This document shows, one piece after another, positions 5,006-8,483 of a DNA stretch of 8,483 nucleotides (positions are counted from its first letter, which is position 1; the number at the start of each line of letters is the position of its first letter). Location: positions 1-8,483 of the forward strand of contig CAZSSM010000156.1 in the NCBI GenBank assembly GCA_964609385.1, in the 5' to 3' direction. The stretch is from CAZSSM01 sp964609385. Lineage in GTDB: Bacteria > Planctomycetota > Planctomycetia > Isosphaerales > Isosphaeraceae. The notes beneath the pieces were generated by a model. That model was not told the origin of the DNA and searched no databases. It was given only the letters and a program-made list of their open reading frames with translations. The translations under genes were made by a program, and so were the position numbers.

Positions 5006-6319
5006 ATGAGCACTTCTCTACCGCCTCTCGCGCCGGTCCTTCAAACCATCCCTCAGCCGCGGTTGGACGATCCGGCCGCAACGATCCGGCAGCAAATCCT
5101 CTCCAGTCGACTGGCCGAACGAGTCCCCAAGGGTGGTTCGATCGCTTTGGGCGTCGGCAGTCGGGGGATCACAGCGATCCCCGTCCTTGTCCGCGCCGCT
5201 ATCGATACGCTCCAAGAGATGAGCTATCGCCCTTTCATCGTCGCTGCGATGGGTAGCCATGGTGGCGCTACAGCCGATGGGCAGCGTGATCTGCTGGCCG
5301 ATTATGGGATCACGGCTGCGGCCATGGGCGTTGAGGTCCGGACTGACATGAACGTCGAAGTGCTCGGCACCAATACGGTCGGCTTACCAATCTACTTTGA
5401 CCGTAATGCGCTTCAGGCCGATGGCATCGTGCTGTTGAACCGGGTCAAGCCGCACACCGACTTCCGGGGTCGGCACGAGTCAGGGATCCTTAAGATGCTC
5501 GTCATCGGGCTGGGCAAAGAGCGTGGGGCAAGCCAGGTCCACAAGCTCGGCCTCCGCGGCATGATCGAGGTGCTCCCGTCGGTCGGAGCGCACCTCCTTG
5601 AGCACACGCCCTTCGTCCTCGGCTTGGCCGTCCTGGAGAACGCTGATGACCAGCCGGCCGAGATTCACGCTCTGGAGCCCGAGCGGATCCTTGAGGACGA
5701 GCCGATGCTGCTGGAGAAGGCGCGACAGCTCATGGGGCGTTTGCCTTTCGATCAGATCGATGTGCTGGTCGTCGGAGAGATCGGCAAGAACTACTCAGGC
5801 GCTGGTATGGACCCCAACGTTATCGGCCGCCTGATGGTTGAGACGCAGCCTGACTTCGATCGACCTCGGGTCACACGCCTGGTCGCCCTGGACGTCTCGG
5901 CTGAGAGTCACGGTAATATCGTGGGCGTCGGGTTCGCTGATTTGACGACTGAGCGGCTAGTCGGTCAGATGAACGCCGGTCCATTCCTCACCAATATCTT
6001 GACCTCCTGCTTCTTGGAGCGGGCGCGGATCCCAATCACTCTGCCTAGCGATCGCGAGGCCTTGGAAGTCGCCGCCGAAACCTGCTGGCGCATCAACGCG
6101 GACGAGGTCCGGATGGTGGTCATTCCCAACACCCTAGAACTCAAGCGACTCTATGTTTCCCGGGCGATGGCAGACGAGGTGCAAACCCAAGAGCACTTGA
6201 TCCTCGACGGTCCCTTCAAACCGCTAGCCTTCGATGACGAGGGCCGGATCGACCAAGCGCATCTGTTCCCAGAGAGCGTCTGTGGCCGACGCGCCGCCGG
6301 GGCCTACGCGACACACTGA
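5006..6319 (+). CDS. LarA-superfamily protein (DUF2088), probable nickel-pincer alpha-hydroxyacid racemase/epimerase
   Basis: This 437-residue cytosolic protein belongs to the LarA superfamily. Lactobacillus LarA is a lactate racemase that uses a nickel-pincer nucleotide bound to a lysine; homologues act on other alpha-hydroxyacids. Numbering from this ATG, the LarA-type N-terminal domain shows GVGSRGI (R53), AAMGSHGGAT (H85), NRVKPHTDFRG (H150), SGILKM (K163) and VHKLG (H179). These line up with LarA R75, H108, H174, K184 and H200, as I recall them, with nearly identical spacings. The C-terminal domain includes VLVVGEIGKNYSGAGMDPNV at about residues 250-270, a block typical of this uncharacterised subgroup. 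The open frame extends to an ATG at 4958, but those 16 extra codons have AT-rich third positions and fall outside the family; neither start has a strong ribosome site (GGTGA lies before 4958). No LarB, LarC or LarE cofactor genes are in the window. The substrate is unknown. Confidence 0.82.
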   Translation: MSTSLPPLAPVLQTIPQPRLDDPAATIRQQILSSRLAERVPKGGSIALGVGSRGITAIPVLVRAAIDTLQEMSYRPFIVAAMGSHGGATADGQRDLLADYGITAAAMGVEVRTDMNVEVLGTNTVGLPIYFDRNALQADGIVLLNRVKPHTDFRGRHESGILKMLVIGLGKERGASQVHKLGLRGMIEVLPSVGAHLLEHTPFVLGLAVLENADDQPAEIHALEPERILEDEPMLLEKARQLMGRLPFDQIDVLVVGEIGKNYSGAGMDPNVIGRLMVETQPDFDRPRVTRLVALDVSAESHGNIVGVGFADLTTERLVGQMNAGPFLTNILTSCFLERARIPITLPSDREALEVAAETCWRINADEVRMVVIPNTLELKRLYVSRAMADEVQTQEHLILDGPFKPLAFDDEGRIDQAHLFPESVCGRRAAGAYATH

Positions 6320-6393
6320 TTCCAGCCCGGCCTGAGGCTGCCTCCGTCCGATTACGTCTCCTCACCTCCACGACAGAACAGACTGCCCCAACA

Positions 6394-6432
6394 CTTCGGA
6401 CAAGGCCGATGTCCTATCGGCCTTGTCCGAAG
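6394..6432. repeat. Perfect 17-bp inverted repeat (strong hairpin)
   Basis: CTTCGGACAAGGCCGAT (6394-6410) is followed by the 5-base loop GTCCT and then its exact complement ATCGGCCTTGTCCGAAG (6416-6432). It starts 75 bases after the LarA-like stop and ends 20 bases before the Uma2 remnant's ATG. No T-run follows on the plus strand. It may be a bidirectional transcription end, an mRNA 3' stabiliser, or a REP-like mobile or regulatory repeat. The structure is certain; the role is inferred. Confidence 0.7.
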
Positions 6433-6452
6433 CCCTCGATGGAGAATACGGC

Positions 6453-7051
6453 ATGGCCACGATCTCGCCCCCGCAGCTACTCCGCCACGAGCACCCTCTG
6501 TCGAGCGAACTACGGCGCAACCACTCCATCTTCAGCTCGAAGGACCCTATGAGATCATCAACGGTCTTATCGTGGAGAAGCCGTCGATGGGCTTTCGCGC
6601 CGTCCGCTTGACTGCTCTTCTCGATTCTCATGTCGAGCGTAATTAACTGGGGATCGTTGCCTCTGAAGGGCTTTTCCTACCTGACCACACCACCAAACTC
6701 CAACGCATGCTGACGTGGCTTTCGTAGCCAACAACCGCTGGCCCTTCGATCGAGAGATCCCCGACGACTACACGCTGGACGTCATGCCTAGCCTGGCTGC
6801 TGAAATTATTAGCCCCACTAATACCACACCCGAAGACATTTCTAAGGTCGAGGAATATTTCCGTTTCGGTGCTCAGGCCGTCTGGCTGGTCCTGCCCACC
6901 GTCGAGCGGTTAGCGATTCTATATCTACGATCGGCCCGACGCGGTCCGAATCCTTGACACCAACGACGAATTGCTCGTCAATCCGCTCTTGCCGGAGTTT
7001 CGACTCACCCTAACCGACTACTTCAGAATCCTGAATCGTAAAAGCTCCTAA
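6453..7051 (+). pseudogene. Degraded Uma2-family (DUF820) endonuclease-like gene
   Basis: This is a nearly full-length Uma2 gene (a restriction-endonuclease-like fold, abundant in planctomycetes and cyanobacteria, role unclear) that no longer reads through. It begins with ATG at 6453 (GGAGAA six bases upstream) reading MATISPP. Homology then moves to the second frame, giving LEGPYEIINGLIVEKPSMG (ending near 6592). An in-frame TAA at 6644-6646 interrupts HVERN*LGIVASEGLFLPD; a C-to-T change of CAA would explain it. At about 6709-6712 the reading shifts to the first frame, giving DVAFVANNRWPFDREIPDD and then AAEIISPTNTTPEDISKVEEYF, which holds the family's acidic-aliphatic core. At about 6917-6920 it shifts back to the second frame (YDRPDAVRILDTNDELL, PLLPEFRLTLTDYF) and stops at TAA 7049-7051. 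Three frameshifts and one nonsense codon, none in a long homopolymer, argue for decay rather than sequencing error. The 81-codon open piece starting at 6715 is part of this remnant, not a separate gene. Confidence 0.8.
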
Positions 7052-7149
7052 CAGACAGTCAGCTTTTGAGTAGACCTCGGAACCAACGCATTCGCAGAGT
7101 ACAACAGAATAGCTTTTGTCATGATAGCGCGAAATTATCAGCAGCTTCT

Positions 7150-7170
7150 AATCAGGAATTACTGATTTTT
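7150..7170 (+). terminator. Weak terminator-like hairpin
   Basis: AATCAG (7150-7155) pairs with CTGATT (7162-7167) around a 6-base loop, and the 3' arm runs into a stretch of five T in all. On the plus strand this resembles a weak intrinsic terminator about 100 bases after the Uma2 remnant. It overlaps the stop codon of the minus-strand lipoprotein gene, where it has no T-run. The short, AT-rich stem makes it doubtful. Confidence 0.25.
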
Positions 7171-8286
7171 CCTAGGGGGTAAAGATTTATTGATGCCTTG
7201 GAGGAGACCACGGCCTCGCTCAGGTGAAGCCGGCTGAGTGATCGGGTCGCCGGTACGCCTTCGGAATGCCGGCTCGACGAGGACTAGGGGACCCATCTCA
7301 AAAGAAGTCTTGATCTCAGCTCCAAGCCGGACCAACAGTGTGTCGACCGCCCGGGTGAGAACATACTGACTCCGGCGGTTCACGATCCCGGCGGAGAACC
7401 CGTTTCGGACCGTCGCTTCACCACGGCCTTCCAGGCAGCAATAACCGATGACAACAAAGCGGTCAGCTCCGTCGGTCTCGACACGATAGTTACTGATCGT
7501 GGACATTGAATCATCACTCCCACCGACGACAATCGCGACCTCCGGATGGGCCTCCAATTGCTCGCGGATCTGCTCGCTCGGGGGCCGTTTCGTCTTGTCG
7601 TAGAAGAACTCAAGGGTGATCGAGACCTCCTGATCATTCAACGCAGTAGTGATCGCTTCGCGGCGGGCTTGGCTCTCCGAATCAAATTCCGCATCCATGA
7701 CGAGCATGGCCTTCAGTTGGCCCTCGTTCGTGATCTCCAATTCCTTCAAGTCTTCCAATGCCGCCTCGACTAGATCTCGAGAAATCTCTGCAAGCGGACC
7801 GTGAGCGACGCGGTCGAACGGCTCGCCGTCGGTCGGCACCTCGCGTTCGAGCAAGACAATCTCGACCCCCTCGGCCCGCGCCTCCTCTAACGCCGGGGCG
7901 ATCTTTGCGGAATCGTCTGGCAGGACCAAAAGGCCTTGGTTCCGTTCGCGAACGGCGCGTCGGATCAGATCGGCCTGGGTCACGGACTCGTCGGACGAAT
8001 CGGGATAATAGACGTTGCCGACGTATAGGCGTTTGCCCGAGGTGGCCTGGCTCATGAACACGCGATTCCAGAGAATCGCCTCTTCAGTCGTCGACGAAGG
8101 AAGTATCAAAGCCAGAAACGGGGCCTTAATCGCATTGACGGTCGTCGTACTGGACGGGAAATCGTCATCCAAATCGGACGAGCAACCCAAGACCATGACC
8201 CAAGCCATCAGGATTCCGACCGGCAAGGATGCCCGATGTACGAAGCGGTCCTGCTGCGTTTGGGACTCTGAGGGAAATCGCCGCAT
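7159..8286 (-). CDS. Lipoprotein with type-1 periplasmic (sugar) binding-protein fold
   Basis: This 375-residue protein is predicted to be a membrane-anchored, substrate-binding lipoprotein of the Peripla_BP_4 / LacI-like fold, the kind that feeds sugar ABC transporters or two-component sensors. Residues 18-35 form a signal segment ending in the lipobox-like V-L-G-C (Cys35), followed by an acidic linker. The first lobe begins PFLALILPSSTTEEAILWNR and includes the periodic GLLVLPDDSAKIAPALEEA and GVEIVLLEREVP strands. The second lobe includes KAMLVMDAEFDSESQARREA, VAIVVGGSDDSM and RFVVIGYC, and the chain crosses back at GFSAGIVNRRSQYV. The ATG at 8284-8286 has GAGAGG 8 bases upstream; an in-frame TTG eight codons earlier is less likely. 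No permease, ATPase or sensor kinase is in the window. CGATCG is absent across this gene, unlike in its neighbours. The ligand is unknown; a sugar is family-based inference. Confidence 0.75.
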   Translation of the reverse strand: MRRFPSESQTQQDRFVHRASLPVGILMAWVMVLGCSSDLDDDFPSSTTTVNAIKAPFLALILPSSTTEEAILWNRVFMSQATSGKRLYVGNVYYPDSSDESVTQADLIRRAVRERNQGLLVLPDDSAKIAPALEEARAEGVEIVLLEREVPTDGEPFDRVAHGPLAEISRDLVEAALEDLKELEITNEGQLKAMLVMDAEFDSESQARREAITTALNDQEVSITLEFFYDKTKRPPSEQIREQLEAHPEVAIVVGGSDDSMSTISNYRVETDGADRFVVIGYCCLEGRGEATVRNGFSAGIVNRRSQYVLTRAVDTLLVRLGAEIKTSFEMGPLVLVEPAFRRRTGDPITQPASPERGRGLLQGINKSLPPRKNQ

Positions 8287-8483
8287 TTTCGAAACCTCTC
8301 GCCGACTCAACTCGGCTGCTGGAAGGGTCGTCCGGAGTAGACTCTCACGACTGATCGACCCTCGCGCACTTCATACAACCGCCTCAGTAGGATGCCGACT
8401 GACCGAATGCCTTGGGTACGATGGGTTAAGTCGGTCGGTTCGTTCTCCGTTTGCCGGGGCCGCTTCACCTGAGTATCATGAGC

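Noticed and set aside
4903..5256. 117-codon plus-strand frame overlapping the LarA-like start
   Set aside because: The Arg/Ser/Pro-rich product shows no family resemblance, and the overlapping frame contains the LarA-family protein.
6715..6957. Separate small Uma2-like gene of 80 residues
   Set aside because: It is the middle part of the Uma2 pseudogene; the family's N- and C-terminal parts continue in neighbouring frames.
7061..7118. Direct repeat AGCTTTTG (7061-7068 and 7111-7118)
   Set aside because: An 8-mer pair in AT-richer spacer DNA is compatible with chance; there is no insertion-sequence structure or flanking duplication.
1..8483. CRISPR arrays, tRNA/rRNA genes, IS elements, defence or phage genes
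   Set aside because: No regularly spaced repeats, tRNA cloverleaf, transposase motifs or known defence domains could be seen on either strand.

Overview
The window looks like a piece of a Planctomycetota chromosome, most like the Isosphaeraceae, though this is an inference. Supporting signs are the GC-rich composition (about 60% by eye), GC-rich third codon positions, loosely packed genes on both strands, a Uma2-type (DUF820) gene remnant, a DUF4190-like small membrane protein, a small Tyr/Gly-rich secreted protein, and a ParC/GyrA N-terminus of the 'YALSVITSRALPDVRDGLKPVQRR' type. The DNA is strikingly rich in GATC, and in CGATCG in particular.

Layout. Positions 1-255 hold the start of a type IIA topoisomerase A subunit (gyrA/parC-like, + strand). 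It is cut off after about 76 residues, at a point where sequence on the other strand becomes the C-terminal part of a Gfo/Idh/MocA oxidoreductase. Both genes are truncated at the same place (about 255-285), so this is a rearrangement breakpoint or an assembly chimera. From there to 2424 the minus strand carries a two-gene operon, an ACS-type MFS transporter followed by the oxidoreductase, joined by an ATGA stop/start overlap. A small DUF4190-like two-helix membrane protein (2576-2836, minus) lies upstream of it.

Positions 2837-3194 are a gene-free divergent spacer with a nested stem-loop. Then come plus-strand genes: an Mpo1/DUF962-like membrane protein (3195-3548), a good sigma70-like promoter (3601-3629), a stand-alone MetRS beta / Trbp111-type tRNA-binding OB-fold protein (3741-4133), a structured 5' leader, a small secreted protein of unknown function (4343-4810), and a LarA-superfamily (DUF2088) protein (5006-6319) that keeps all the nickel-pincer active-site positions I can check.

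Downstream is a perfect 17-bp hairpin (6394-6432), then a Uma2 pseudogene (6453-7051) broken by at least three frameshifts and one nonsense codon. On the minus strand, 7159-8286 encodes a lipoprotein with a type-1 periplasmic sugar-binding fold and no permease or ATPase nearby.

The MFS/oxidoreductase pair plausibly takes up and oxidises a sugar acid or polyol-type compound. The LarA homologue is probably an alpha-hydroxyacid racemase or epimerase. The other genes look like unrelated neighbours. I found no convincing CRISPR array, tRNA, rRNA, insertion sequence or multi-gene defence system, and no coherent new system. The items most worth a second look are the truncated junction, the perfect hairpin, the GATC bias, the LarA homologue and the structured leader at 4288-4342.
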